Part shown: positions 42,623 to 51,156 of the stretch, piece by piece
Position numbering within the stretch: the first letter of the stretch is position 1
How the letters are laid out: every line of letters begins with the position of its first letter
The notes under the pieces: model-generated
What the model saw: only the letters and a program-made list of their open reading frames with translations
The model's database searches: none
Told to the model about the DNA's origin: nothing
Assembly: GCF_036053395.1 (NCBI RefSeq)
Contig: NZ_CP107942.1
Span: 310,001-374,000, forward strand
Length of the DNA: 64,000 nt
Origin: Actinoplanes sp. NBC_00393
GTDB lineage: Bacteria; Actinomycetota; Actinomycetes; Mycobacteriales; Micromonosporaceae
Direction: 5' to 3'
Program-made: the position numbers and the translations under genes

Positions 42623-42979
42623 GTGAGCAGCACTTGCTGGTGGAACCGCACCACGCTGGCCCTGATCGGCGCGGCACTGCTGATCGGCGGGTTCATCGGC
42701 GGGATGCAGGTCCAGGAACGCTGGGGGGTCACCACGTCGGTGGTGCCCACCTCGGTGTCCTCGGGCACGTCCGGAACCGTCAAGCTCGTCGATGGCAGCA
42801 CCTTCTATCTGCAGACCGCGGACGGGGGGACGGTCACCGTGAAGACCAGCGACGCCACCACGGTGAAGGTGGCGCAGCCGGCGGCGCTGTCCAGCCTCAC
42901 TGCCGGGCAGCAGGTCACCGTGCAGGGCAGCGCGGACGCGGAAGGGGTGGTCACCGCAATCCTGGTGAACGCCGGCTGA
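42623..42979 (+). CDS. Membrane-anchored DUF5666-like small beta-barrel protein
   Basis: 118-residue protein with one N-terminal helix (about residues 10-28) and an extracellular beta-rich domain: GTSGTVKLVDGSTFYLQTA, GTVTVKTSDATTVKV and LTAGQQVTVQGSADAEG. This resembles OB-like DUF5666 domains, which often accompany efflux systems. It is the last gene of the export operon, seven bases after the permease. Confidence 0.7.
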   Translation: MSSTCWWNRTTLALIGAALLIGGFIGGMQVQERWGVTTSVVPTSVSSGTSGTVKLVDGSTFYLQTADGGTVTVKTSDATTVKVAQPAALSSLTAGQQVTVQGSADAEGVVTAILVNAG

Positions 42980-43011
42980 GTGCTTGTGCGCACTGTCCAT
43001 AATCGAGGGTT

Positions 43012-43470
43012 GTGGAGGCGTACTGGCCGGAGATTCGTGAGGTCGGGGAAGCCGTCGTGCGGACGGCGTACCCCGATGAGCTGGACGATTTCGACGCGGC
43101 GGCGGCCTGGTTCCGTACCGCGCCGCGGCCCCTCGCGGACGGCGTCCGCCCACCGGTCGGCATGGGCCTCGAGTTCGCCTCCGTGGTCCCGATCGTGCTC
43201 TCCGCGGTGTCGCTGCTGGCCACCGCGGTGTTCAGCAGCGCGGTCGAGGACACCGCGAAATACCTGACCACCGCGACCCGGGAGAAGCTGGCGGCGGCCT
43301 TCCGCCGCGGTCCGGCCGTCGAGGCGGCCCCGGAATGGCTCACCCCCGAGCAGGAACGCGACGTGTACCGGCTGATCCGCGAGCGGGCCACGGACCGGCT
43401 GCCCGAGGACGAGGCGGACCGGCTGGCCGAGGCGGTGATCGGCGCGCTGCGGCTGCGGCGGGCGCCGTGA
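43012..43470 (+). CDS. Hypothetical protein co-transcribed with the membrane protease
   Basis: 152-residue protein of unknown family. One hydrophobic stretch at about residues 60-83 (FASVVPIVLSAVSLLATAVFS) could be a membrane segment; the remainder is charged, with an acidic N-terminal helix and a C-terminal helix EDEADRLAEAVIGALRLR. Its stop overlaps the start of the M48-like protease gene (GTGA), implying a joint function. GTG at 43012. Confidence 0.6.
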   Translation: MEAYWPEIREVGEAVVRTAYPDELDDFDAAAAWFRTAPRPLADGVRPPVGMGLEFASVVPIVLSAVSLLATAVFSSAVEDTAKYLTTATREKLAAAFRRGPAVEAAPEWLTPEQERDVYRLIRERATDRLPEDEADRLAEAVIGALRLRRAP

Positions 43471-45497
43471 TCCGGCGGCCGCCCTCCGGAACCCGCGGCC
43501 GCTACCTGCTGATCATCGTGGTGCTGCTGCTGGGTGGGGCGTTCGCCGGGTACGTCACCCACCTGCTGGTGTTCGGCGCCGACTGGGCCGGCGTGACATC
43601 CGCCTGCCTGTCCTCGGTCGCCGAACTCGTGCCGGGCGAGGCGGTCGCCGAACGCCAGCAGGCTCTGAGCGCCTGCCGCGCGTCGGTCGAGCATCGGCTC
43701 GCGCTGTGCTGCGTGGCCGGCAGCCTGCTGACGCTCGCGGTCGCGGCGCTTCTCGCGTGGTTGCTGCCGCGGCGTCTGCTGCGCCGGCTCGGCACGCTGC
43801 GGCCGGCGTCCGAAGCGCTGCGCGCCCGGGCCGCCGAGATCGCCGACCAACTGGGCGTGCGCCGGGCGCCGGCGGTCTCGGTGGGGCCGTGGGACCTCAG
43901 AGAGCCCTTCACGGTACGCGCGAACGGCACCAACCAGATCGTGCTGCCCCCGGGCGTCCGGCGCCTGCCGGCCGCTCACCTGGATGCCGTGCTGCGGCAC
44001 GAGACCGCCCACGTCGCCGCCGGTGACGTCACCCTGGTGTGGCTGACCCGTTCGCTGCTGTGGGCGCTGCCGCTGATCCTGCCGGTCCCGCTGGTGGTGG
44101 CGGCCTTCACCGGCGGGCTCGGCGACGTGCCGTTCTGGCTCGAGTACGCCGGTCGCGGCGCCCTGCTCTGGGCGGCCGGTTATCTGCTGGCCCGCGGTGT
44201 GATGCGCGACCGGGAGCACGAGGCGGATGCGCATGCGGCCCTTGCGGGGTCCGGCCCGGCGCTGACAGCTCTGCTCGGTGCGGCTCCGGCTTTTGCGCCG
44301 CTGCGTGCGCGGTTGCGGCGGCTGCTCGCCATGCATCCGTCACCGGTCCGGCGTGCGGCGTTCCTGGATGAGCGGCCGCCCGGCATCCCGGCCGTGATCG
44401 CCGTGATCGCGGCGGCGCTGGCCGTCTCGGTCTGGACCTTCGGGGCGACCATCGCTCTCTCTGGTTTCCTCGCCACGCCGCTCGAGCCGTATTCGCAGCT
44501 CCTGACCGGCCTGCTGGCCGGCGCGCTGCTCGCGGTGACCTGGGGGCTGGCTCTGTGGCCGCAGTCCCCGGGCGCGCGCCCGCCCCGGGCTGCGATGGCC
44601 GGCCTGGCTGTCGGCGTGGGGGTCGGGCTGGTGCTCACCCTCGACCCGAACGCGATGTTCGTCGTGTCCGGTTCCGGTGATGGGCGCGAGCTCGTCTATC
44701 TGCCATTGGGGATGGCCGGCGCCGGGGGCTGCACGCTCGCCCTCACCGCTGCGGCCGCGCGCCCCGGCCTCTCGCGGCAGTGGCTGGTCACGGCCGTGCT
44801 CAGCGCAGCAGCCTTCGCCGGCGCCCTCTGGATCGGCTCGGTCATGGCCGCCGTGCCGTCGCCGGTGTTCGCCGCGATCGGCCTGCCCGACGGCCTGATC
44901 AGCCGGCTCTGGACGGCCGGTTTCCTCGGTACCTGGCGCAACGTCCTGGCCGGCGGCGCGGCTGTCTTCGCCGTCGCGATCGCCGTCAGCCTGGGCCGGC
45001 GGGCCGTTCCCGTCGCGGCCACCGGTCTCCTCGCCGGTCTCAGCGCCCTCGCCGTCCGCTGGCTGACCCCACTCAGCACGGTCGAACCCCACCAGGCCGC
45101 CGAACGCGACTGGTGCACCGCTGCCGCCGCCGGATTCGCCCTGGTCCTGCTACTGCTCGGCCTGCGCGGCGCAGCCGGCCTCGGCGACGCTCTCCTGGCC
45201 GGACCGGTAGCAGCCCTCACAGTCGCGGCCGGGGTGCTGCTGCGCTACCTGCCCGACTTCGAGGACCCACTCTTCTCCGCGTCGATCTACACGTCCCGGG
45301 CGCTCTCCATGCTCGCCCTGCTGACCCTGACGGTAGGCGCCGCCGCCGGCCTGATCCCGTCCCGGCCACCCGCACCCGGCCGCCGCGCCTGGCTCATCGC
45401 AGTCCTCGGCGCCGCGGTTGCCGCCGCCCTAACGCTCGCGGTGCTACTGCCCGACGGCCTCTTCCTCTCCGCTGCCGACCCGCAGGCGCTGCTGTGA
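43467..45497 (+). CDS. M48/M56-like membrane metalloprotease
   Basis: 676-residue integral membrane protein with an N-terminal helix (about residues 12-33), a second near 80, then a catalytic domain with H178-E-x2-H182 (LRHETAHVAAGD) and a third ligand candidate E252 in REHEADAHAAL. At least ten further hydrophobic helices fill the C-terminal 400 residues, unlike the compact HtpX type. The organisation resembles actinobacterial M48 proteins of unknown substrate. GTG at 43467 overlaps the upstream stop, so the pair is translated together. Confidence 0.82.
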   Translation: MIRRPPSGTRGRYLLIIVVLLLGGAFAGYVTHLLVFGADWAGVTSACLSSVAELVPGEAVAERQQALSACRASVEHRLALCCVAGSLLTLAVAALLAWLLPRRLLRRLGTLRPASEALRARAAEIADQLGVRRAPAVSVGPWDLREPFTVRANGTNQIVLPPGVRRLPAAHLDAVLRHETAHVAAGDVTLVWLTRSLLWALPLILPVPLVVAAFTGGLGDVPFWLEYAGRGALLWAAGYLLARGVMRDREHEADAHAALAGSGPALTALLGAAPAFAPLRARLRRLLAMHPSPVRRAAFLDERPPGIPAVIAVIAAALAVSVWTFGATIALSGFLATPLEPYSQLLTGLLAGALLAVTWGLALWPQSPGARPPRAAMAGLAVGVGVGLVLTLDPNAMFVVSGSGDGRELVYLPLGMAGAGGCTLALTAAAARPGLSRQWLVTAVLSAAAFAGALWIGSVMAAVPSPVFAAIGLPDGLISRLWTAGFLGTWRNVLAGGAAVFAVAIAVSLGRRAVPVAATGLLAGLSALAVRWLTPLSTVEPHQAAERDWCTAAAAGFALVLLLLGLRGAAGLGDALLAGPVAALTVAAGVLLRYLPDFEDPLFSASIYTSRALSMLALLTLTVGAAAGLIPSRPPAPGRRAWLIAVLGAAVAAALTLAVLLPDGLFLSAADPQALL

Positions 45498-45550
45498 AGT
45501 GGCTGATGTTTCCGCAACCCGCGCCACTTCCAGCCGATGACTCTCGCCAC

Positions 45551-45570
45551 GCGGGGCAACCACGCCCCGC
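45551..45570. promoter_or_regulatory. Short hairpin between the protease gene and the next gene
   Basis: GCGGGGC (45551-45557) pairs with GCCCCGC (45564-45570). It lies 54 bases after the protease stop and about ten bases before the ribosome-binding site of the gene at 45589; it may be a weak terminator or leader element. Confidence 0.35.
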
Positions 45571-45588
45571 CGGACGCGAGGAGCACGG

Positions 45589-46077
45589 GTGACCACCATC
45601 AGCAGCATCTCGTCGGGCCGGGTCTACGTCATGCCCGGGCGCAACGAACGGGTAGACCCCCTGACCCGGGTCGCCGACGCGCTCGACCTCAGTTCGGGCA
45701 CGCTCAAGGACCAGCTCGACCTGGGCCGCAGCCTCAACGAGATCGCGGCGGCCCGCGGCATACCGCACCACCAGCTGATCAACGCGATCCGCGGCAGCCT
45801 CCCGGTCGCCACCGCGGACGCCGGCACGACGGCCGCCAAGATCGCGGCCCAGCGCAGCGCACCCGACCCGGCCGCGCCGCGCGGCGAGAACGCCGGCCTG
45901 CGCGACGAGGCCAAGCTGGCCGAGCTCAGCAAACTGCTCGGCATGGCCTCCGCGGACGTCAGCAAGCAGGCCAGTCGCCCTTCCGAGCTGGTCACCCTCT
46001 TCAAGGACAAGGGCGTTGACCTGTACGCCCTACGCGACGTCCTGAACAGCGGCGACCTGCTCGACGTGACCGCCTGA
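45589..46077 (+). CDS. Hypothetical protein with a helical DNA-binding-like segment
   Basis: 162-residue soluble protein. LDLSSGTLKDQLDLGRSLNEIAAARGI (read as two adjoining helices at about residues 33-60; key elements LSSGTL, GRSLNEIA) followed by HHQLINAIRGSL resembles a small helix-turn-helix or clostridial-hydrophobic-like motif seen in polymer-associated proteins. The second half is helical (KLAELSKLLGMASADVSK, ALRDVLNSGDLLDVTA). Family not recognised. GTG preceded by GAGGAG. Confidence 0.6.
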   Translation: MTTISSISSGRVYVMPGRNERVDPLTRVADALDLSSGTLKDQLDLGRSLNEIAAARGIPHHQLINAIRGSLPVATADAGTTAAKIAAQRSAPDPAAPRGENAGLRDEAKLAELSKLLGMASADVSKQASRPSELVTLFKDKGVDLYALRDVLNSGDLLDVTA

Positions 46078-46081
46078 TCGT

Positions 46082-46330
46082 CCCGTCCTGCTCGACGGTT
46101 CTTTCCTGCTCGACCGTTCCCTTTCTCCTTGACCGCCCCCTTCCTGCTCGACCGTTCCCCTTCCTGATTGACCATCCCCTTCCTGCTTGACCATCCCCTT
46201 CCTGCTCGACCGTTCCCCTTCCTGCTTGACCATCCCCTTCCTGCTCGACCGTTCCCCTTCCTGCTTGACCATCCCCTTCCTGCTCGACCGTTCCCTTCCT
46301 GCTTGACCGCCCCCGTCCTGCTTGACCTGA
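46082..46330. repeat. Polypyrimidine tandem array, thirteen 19-20 bp units in a 39-bp higher-order repeat
   Basis: The 280-base gap before the imine-reductase-like gene is filled by units of the type TTCCTGCTCGACCGTTCCCC and TTCCTGCTTGACCATCCCC, alternating to give a 39-bp period in the middle. One strand is almost purely pyrimidine plus GA dinucleotides. Because 39 is divisible by three, all three minus frames stay open, giving spurious repeat peptides; no ribosome-binding site supports translation. The array ends 28 bases before the downstream ATG. Confidence 0.85.
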
Positions 46331-46358
46331 AGAAAGGTTGAGGTCCGAGCATGAAGGC

Positions 46359-47207
46359 ATGACTGACGCCGTAACCCTGATCGGAACCGGTGCCATCGGA
46401 ACAGCGGTGGCCCACCGCCTGCTCGACGCCGGCCGCGAGGTCGTGGTGTGGAACCGCACCCCCGCCCGCCTGACCACCCTGGTCGCAGCCGGCGCCCGCC
46501 CAGCCACCTCAGTAGCCGAGGCGCTCTCGGCGAGTGATCTGGTCCTGCTCACCCTCACCGACTACCAGGCAGTCGACGCCGTCCTGGCCGGGTTGCCGCC
46601 CGGCCAGGACGGCCGAACGATCGTCACGCTGACCACCGGCACCCCCGACGAAGCCCTCCGCACGGCCCAGCTCGTCTCCGGCGCAGGCGCCCGATACCTC
46701 GACGCCGGCGTGCAGGCCGCCCCGGAGACCATCGGCACCGACAAGGCCGTCATCCTGTACGGCGGCGACCGTTCCGCGTACGACCGACATCTGCCCACGT
46801 TGCGCCTGCTCAGCCCGCCCCGCTTCGCCGGGGAGTCACCCACCGCCGCGGCCCTTTGGGACCTGACCCTCTTCGGCCTCTGGTACGACGCCCAGCTCGG
46901 CCTACTCCGCGCCCTGGCCGCAGTCCAGGCGGCCGGCATCGACGTCACCGAGTTCGCCGCGTCGGCCCACACCCAGCTCGGCCACGTACTCAGCGCGCTC
47001 CCCGACACCGTGACCGAAATGGTGAAGGCAGACTTCCCGCGCGGCCCAGCCGACCTGACCGAGCACCTCACGGTGCTGCGCCACCTGATCACGCTGCGCT
47101 CCACCAGCCCTCTCGGCGACGGCGGCCTCCCCGCAGTCGCCGCCCGCATCGAGGCCCTGACCACCGCCGGCCGAGCATCCGAAGGCCTGACTGCCGTGAT
47201 CAGCTGA
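46359..47207 (+). CDS. Imine reductase-like NAD(P)-dependent oxidoreductase
   Basis: 282-residue member of the beta-hydroxyacid dehydrogenase/imine reductase group. The Rossmann motif is IGTGAIGTAVAHRLLDAG, with the NADPH-type VVWNRTPARL following strand 2. The mid-region GARYLDAGVQAAPETIGTDK and the long interdomain helix LWDLTLFGLWYDAQLGLLRA are typical of imine reductases, which act as dimers with domain-swapped C-termini. ATG at 46359 gives the family-standard N-terminus; a TTG at 46338 would only add seven residues. It probably reduces a C=N or C=O bond; substrate unknown. Confidence 0.82.
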   Translation: MTDAVTLIGTGAIGTAVAHRLLDAGREVVVWNRTPARLTTLVAAGARPATSVAEALSASDLVLLTLTDYQAVDAVLAGLPPGQDGRTIVTLTTGTPDEALRTAQLVSGAGARYLDAGVQAAPETIGTDKAVILYGGDRSAYDRHLPTLRLLSPPRFAGESPTAAALWDLTLFGLWYDAQLGLLRALAAVQAAGIDVTEFAASAHTQLGHVLSALPDTVTEMVKADFPRGPADLTEHLTVLRHLITLRSTSPLGDGGLPAVAARIEALTTAGRASEGLTAVIS

Positions 47208-47383
47208 CAGCTCGAGCCACCCGCCAGCCGCCGGCCCTCCCAACAGCCAGCCGCCCCGGCCACCCCGCACTCCCGCCGGCCCAGCCCACACCCCCCGGCC
47301 CGGCGCACCCACCCGGCCCGGCGCGCACCCGGTCCCGCGCCTTCGCCCCATTTCGCCGCCGACCGCCAGCCAAGGACCTCGGC

Positions 47384-47880
47384 TGACCGGCAGTGCTGCC
47401 TGGGCGCGCGGGAAGCGACGTTGGGCGTCAGCCGAGGGGCCGGGCTGACGGGCAATGCTGTGAAAACGCGCGGGAAGCGACGTTGGGCGTCAGCCGAGGG
47501 GCCGGGCTGACGGGCAATGCTGTGAAAACGCGCGGGAAGCGACGTTGGGCGTCAGCCGAGGGGCCGGGCTGACGGGCAGCGCTGTGAAAACGCGCGGGAA
47601 GCGACGTTGGGCGTCAGCCGAGGGGCCGGGCTGACGGGCAATGCTGTGAAAACGCGCGGGAGGCGACGTTGGGCGTCAGCCGAGGGGGCTGGGCTGACGG
47701 GCAGCGCTGTGAAAACGCGCGGGAGGCGACGTTGGGCGTCAGCCGAGGGGGCTGGGCTGACGGGCAGCGCTGTGAAAACGCGCGGGAGGCGACGTTGGGC
47801 GTCAGCCGAGGGGGCTGGGCTGACGGGCAGCGCTGTCAAAACGCGCGGGAAGCGACCGTGAGGGTCAGCCGGGCCCGAGG
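47384..47880. repeat. Tandem array of 62-63 bp palindromic units, about seven copies
   Basis: Units begin at 47410, 47472, 47534 and so on to about 47847; early copies are 62 bp, later ones 63 bp. Each carries the inverted repeat CGTCAGCC ... GGCTGACG, followed by GGCARYGCTGT and AAAACGCGCGGGA. The array lies between convergent genes (46359 + and 47888 -). The core is shared with the array around the IS3 element at 56.4-58.1 kb, so this is a dispersed repeat family. Confidence 0.92.
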
Positions 47881-47887
47881 AGGAGAG

Positions 47888-48103
47888 CTACCGCCGACGG
47901 CGGAGCAGGACGATCGCAACCGCAGCAGCGAACAGATCCAGGGTGATGATCAACCCAGGCCAGCCGAACAGCAGCATGACGATCGGGAAGGCGATGAAGA
48001 GCCCGACGCACAGCACCGAGATGGTGGGGAAGGGGCGTTCCTCCGGTTCCTGGAAGTCGCGCTCCAGGTCGGCGAGGATGCGGCGCTCATCATCGTCCAA
48101 CAT
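47888..48103 (-). CDS. DUF3040 small membrane protein
   Basis: 71-residue protein of the actinobacterial DUF3040 type: the N-terminal LDDDERRILADLERDFQ is the signature helix, followed by two closely spaced transmembrane helices at about residues 27-46 and 48-65, and an Arg-rich tail. Function unknown; usually two helices with cytoplasmic ends. The ATG lies 81 bases past the stop of the minus-strand deacylase gene. Confidence 0.85.
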   Translation of the reverse strand: MLDDDERRILADLERDFQEPEERPFPTISVLCVGLFIAFPIVMLLFGWPGLIITLDLFAAAVAIVLLRRRR

Positions 48104-48184
48104 CGATGGCTTCCTCGGAGTCTTCAGGGAGTTGGCTCTACCCCGGAGAAGACCACCGCAAACCTCGCCGAGAAAACAAGCAAG

Positions 48185-49747
48185 TCAGCGCCGCAGCACC
48201 CGCCCCCCACGCGAACCCGTGACCTCACCGCCGTCAACCGCGACTGTCCCGTTGACCAGCACGGTGTCCACCCCCTCGGCCAGCTGCCACGGCCGCTCAT
48301 AGGTCGACTTGTCGACGATCCGTGACGGATCCAGCACCACCACGTCCGCCGCCGCCCCCACCGCGAGCCGCCCGCGATCAACCAGCCCCGCACGTGAGGC
48401 AGGCAGCGAGGTCGACTTGCGTACCGCCTCCGGAAGCGACAGCACCCCGTCCCGGACGTAATGCCCAACGGCCCGCGCGAACGTCCCGAAGCTGCGCGGA
48501 TGCGGATGCCCCGCCCCGGCAGCGTCCATGATCCATCCATCGCTGGCGACGGCGGCGAGCGGCGAGGAGAGCACCGCCCGTACGTCACCCTCGTCCATCG
48601 CGTGGTTGACGATCGCCACGTCACCGTGCCCGGCCAGCACGAGCAGCACCACCATCTCCGGCGGCTGCCCGATCGCCGCGCCGATCTCGGTGAGCGACCG
48701 CCCGGCCTGTTCGGCGAAGGGTCCGGGCCCGAGTTCGGCGAGGACGATCCCGGCCGGGTCGATGTCCCGCCCGAACCGTTCCCGCAGCCCGTCCAGCACC
48801 CGCCCGCGTGTCTCCTCGTCGATCAGTCGCTGCGCGACCGCCGGGGCGCCACCTTCGAGCGCCCAGGCCGGCAGCCGCGAGGCGAGGGAGGTGCTGGATG
48901 CCGTGTACGGATAAACGTCACAGGCCACGTCCAGCCCCGAGTCCCGCGCCGAGAAGATCAGTTCGAGTGCGGCCCGCGCCAGCCCGTGATTCCCCGGCCC
49001 CATGCTCTTGAGGTGCGAAACCTGCAACCGTGCCCCGGCCGCCCGTGCCGTCTCCAGCGCTTCGGTGACCGCCTCGATGACCCGGTCGGTCTCGTTGCGC
49101 ACGTGCGTCGAGTAGAGCAGTCCCCGCGAAGCCGCCGCCCGGACCAACTCGACCACCTCGCCGGACTCCGCAAAGAGCCCCGGCGGATAGATCAGCCCGG
49201 TGGAGAACCCGAGCACCCCCTGCGCCGCCGCGGTCAGCACGTGGTCCCGCATCTCGGCGAGTTCGGCCGGCGTCGGCGCCCGGTCCGAGCCGCCGAGCAC
49301 CGCCGATCGAACCATGTTGTGCCCGACCTGCAGCCCGAGGTTCACACCCGGTCGCACCGAGGTGATCATCTCCGAATATCCGGCTGCGTCCGACCACTCC
49401 CAGCCGAGCGTGGCCGGGTCGAACCCGGCGAAGCCCCCGGTGTCCCGGTTCCGGGCGGTGAGCGGGAACGGGGAGTGCCCGCAGTTCCCGCCGATCAGCG
49501 TGGTCACGCCCTGGGCGAGCTGGGTGACCGCACCGGGCGAGGCGGGCAGCGTGAAGTCGGCGTGCGAGTGCAGGTCGACGAAGCCGGGGGTGACCACCCG
49601 GTCCCGGGCGCTGATCATCCGGCGCCCGGTGAGCGGGGCGCTGCTGATCGCGGTGACCCGGCCGTCGTCGATGGCGACGTCGGCCCGCCGTCCGGGGCTT
49701 CCGGTGCCGTCGAGCACGGTGCCGCCGGTGATCACGAGCTCGTGCAC
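48185..49747 (-). CDS. N-acyl-D-amino-acid deacylase (D-aminoacylase)
   Basis: 520-residue amidohydrolase-superfamily enzyme that releases D-amino acids from N-acyl-D-amino acids. Zinc ligands H60 and H62 lie in VDLHSHADFTLP, bridging C89 in GGNCGHSPFP; later ligands are in STHVRNE and QVSHLKSMGPGN, and the catalytic Asp in VASDGW. These match the arrangement of the Alcaligenes enzyme. GTG at 49747 follows GAAGGG. It is last in a three-gene minus operon with a transporter and an M20 hydrolase, opposite the racemase genes. Confidence 0.92.
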   Translation of the reverse strand: MHELVITGGTVLDGTGSPGRRADVAIDDGRVTAISSAPLTGRRMISARDRVVTPGFVDLHSHADFTLPASPGAVTQLAQGVTTLIGGNCGHSPFPLTARNRDTGGFAGFDPATLGWEWSDAAGYSEMITSVRPGVNLGLQVGHNMVRSAVLGGSDRAPTPAELAEMRDHVLTAAAQGVLGFSTGLIYPPGLFAESGEVVELVRAAASRGLLYSTHVRNETDRVIEAVTEALETARAAGARLQVSHLKSMGPGNHGLARAALELIFSARDSGLDVACDVYPYTASSTSLASRLPAWALEGGAPAVAQRLIDEETRGRVLDGLRERFGRDIDPAGIVLAELGPGPFAEQAGRSLTEIGAAIGQPPEMVVLLVLAGHGDVAIVNHAMDEGDVRAVLSSPLAAVASDGWIMDAAGAGHPHPRSFGTFARAVGHYVRDGVLSLPEAVRKSTSLPASRAGLVDRGRLAVGAAADVVVLDPSRIVDKSTYERPWQLAEGVDTVLVNGTVAVDGGEVTGSRGGRVLRR

Positions 49748-49758
49748 GAGAGAACCCT

Positions 49759-51156
49759 TCAGTGTGTTTCGACGTAGATCAGGACGGTGTAGACGACGCA
49801 CGCGGGCACCAGGATCGCCCAGCCGGTGAGCAGGATGGCCCGCAGGTTGAGACAGCGGGCCAGGCCCATCGCGCCGATCATGTTGGCGTTCGGGAACGGA
49901 CCGTAGGTGTCGGCCTTGGACGCGAACAGCAGCACCACGATCCAGCTGGCCAGGCCGATCCCGGCGGTCGCCGCGATCTCGCCGAAGAGCTGGTCGAGGA
50001 GGACCACCTGGGCGGCGGTCGCGCCGGGCACACCGACCCAGCCCAGCAGGGCGACGGCGATCGCGAGGGCGAACGGGCTCAACCCGGCCATCTGGTCGCC
50101 GTACCGGTCGAGGACCACGTCGAACGGGCCGAGTTCCTCGATCGCCACGAACAGGGCGGCGAGCAGCACGAACAGGGCCAGCATGCCGAGCATCGAGCGG
50201 GCGCCGACGCCGAGCGCCCGGATCGTTCCGGCGGGGCCGAGGCCGCCGACCAGGCCGGTCACCACGCCGAGCAGCGGCAGCACCACGAGCGGCACGACGA
50301 TGCCGGCCCCGGCGACGATCGCCCACGCGACCGCGGCCAGCAGGATCACCGCGAAGACAGCCGTCGCCGTGGTGGCCCGGCGGCCAGGAGAGACGGCCGC
50401 TTCCGGAATATCGGAGTCGTCGTAGAAATCTGCCGTACGCCGCTGCATGCACTGCACCACCGGCACACCGACCAGCAGCGACACCGCCACGAGCGGCAGC
50501 GCGCCATAGATCAGGTACTGCAGATAACCGGCGTCCGCAGCCGTCATGATCGCCACGTTGGAGCCGGCGAACGGGGCGAGGGCCAAACCCGCGCACCCGC
50601 CGACGAACATCATCGCCGCGGTGGCGCTGCGCGTGTACCCCAGCCGGGCCGCCACCGGGATGACCAGCGGCGCCGCCACCGCGAGCGCGCCGCCGAGCGT
50701 GCCCAGGGCGGCGACCAGCACCAGGCAGGCCATCATGATCGCGAACGAGCTGACCACCGGGCCGCGCCCGTCGACCAGGCCGACGCAGCCGCGCACGATC
50801 ACGTCGGCCACGCGGGTCCGCCGCATCACCTCACCGACCGCCGCGCCGAGCACGATGATCACACCGATCAGGGTGACCTGGTTGGTGATCGAGTCGACCG
50901 CGAGCCCGCCCAGTTCGGCGGGCGAGGGCAGCAGCACCAGCAGGGCCGCGACCGTGCTGACCACCGCGGCCGGCAGCATGCCCATCCCGAGCACGACGAG
51001 CGCGCCGAACAGCACGATCGGCAGCAGCCCCCAGATCGTCGGCGTGTCCGTGGCGATCCCGCAGATCAGCGCACCCACCAGCCCCATCCCGGACAGCACC
51101 CGGGTGGCGATCTCCGCAGGCCGCCTACGCTGGGCGGTCTCCACCGCGGCGGTCAT
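49759..51156 (-). CDS. Multi-pass transporter of the organic-ion (GntP/IT-like) type
   Basis: 465-residue membrane protein with about 12 helices. Internal pseudo-symmetry places two re-entrant-like segments, AALGTLGGALAVAAPLVIP and VGVPGATAAQVVLLDQLF, as in ion transporter superfamily permeases for gluconate, C4-dicarboxylates or similar anions. The start overlaps the M20 gene stop (ATGA). Between an M20 hydrolase and a D-aminoacylase it most likely imports an N-acylated amino acid or related anion. This substrate is inference. Confidence 0.78.
   Translation of the reverse strand: MTAAVETAQRRRPAEIATRVLSGMGLVGALICGIATDTPTIWGLLPIVLFGALVVLGMGMLPAAVVSTVAALLVLLPSPAELGGLAVDSITNQVTLIGVIIVLGAAVGEVMRRTRVADVIVRGCVGLVDGRGPVVSSFAIMMACLVLVAALGTLGGALAVAAPLVIPVAARLGYTRSATAAMMFVGGCAGLALAPFAGSNVAIMTAADAGYLQYLIYGALPLVAVSLLVGVPVVQCMQRRTADFYDDSDIPEAAVSPGRRATTATAVFAVILLAAVAWAIVAGAGIVVPLVVLPLLGVVTGLVGGLGPAGTIRALGVGARSMLGMLALFVLLAALFVAIEELGPFDVVLDRYGDQMAGLSPFALAIAVALLGWVGVPGATAAQVVLLDQLFGEIAATAGIGLASWIVVLLFASKADTYGPFPNANMIGAMGLARCLNLRAILLTGWAILVPACVVYTVLIYVETH

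Noticed and set aside
46030..46272. Minus-strand peptide with KQEGERSSRKGMV repeats
   Set aside because: All three minus frames are open because the repeat is 39 bp; no ribosome-binding site or promoter supports translation.
47552..47861. Repeat peptides in both strands of the 62-63 bp array
   Set aside because: They arise only where the unit became 63 bp and stays in frame; earlier 62-bp units break the frame, so no selection for coding is evident.
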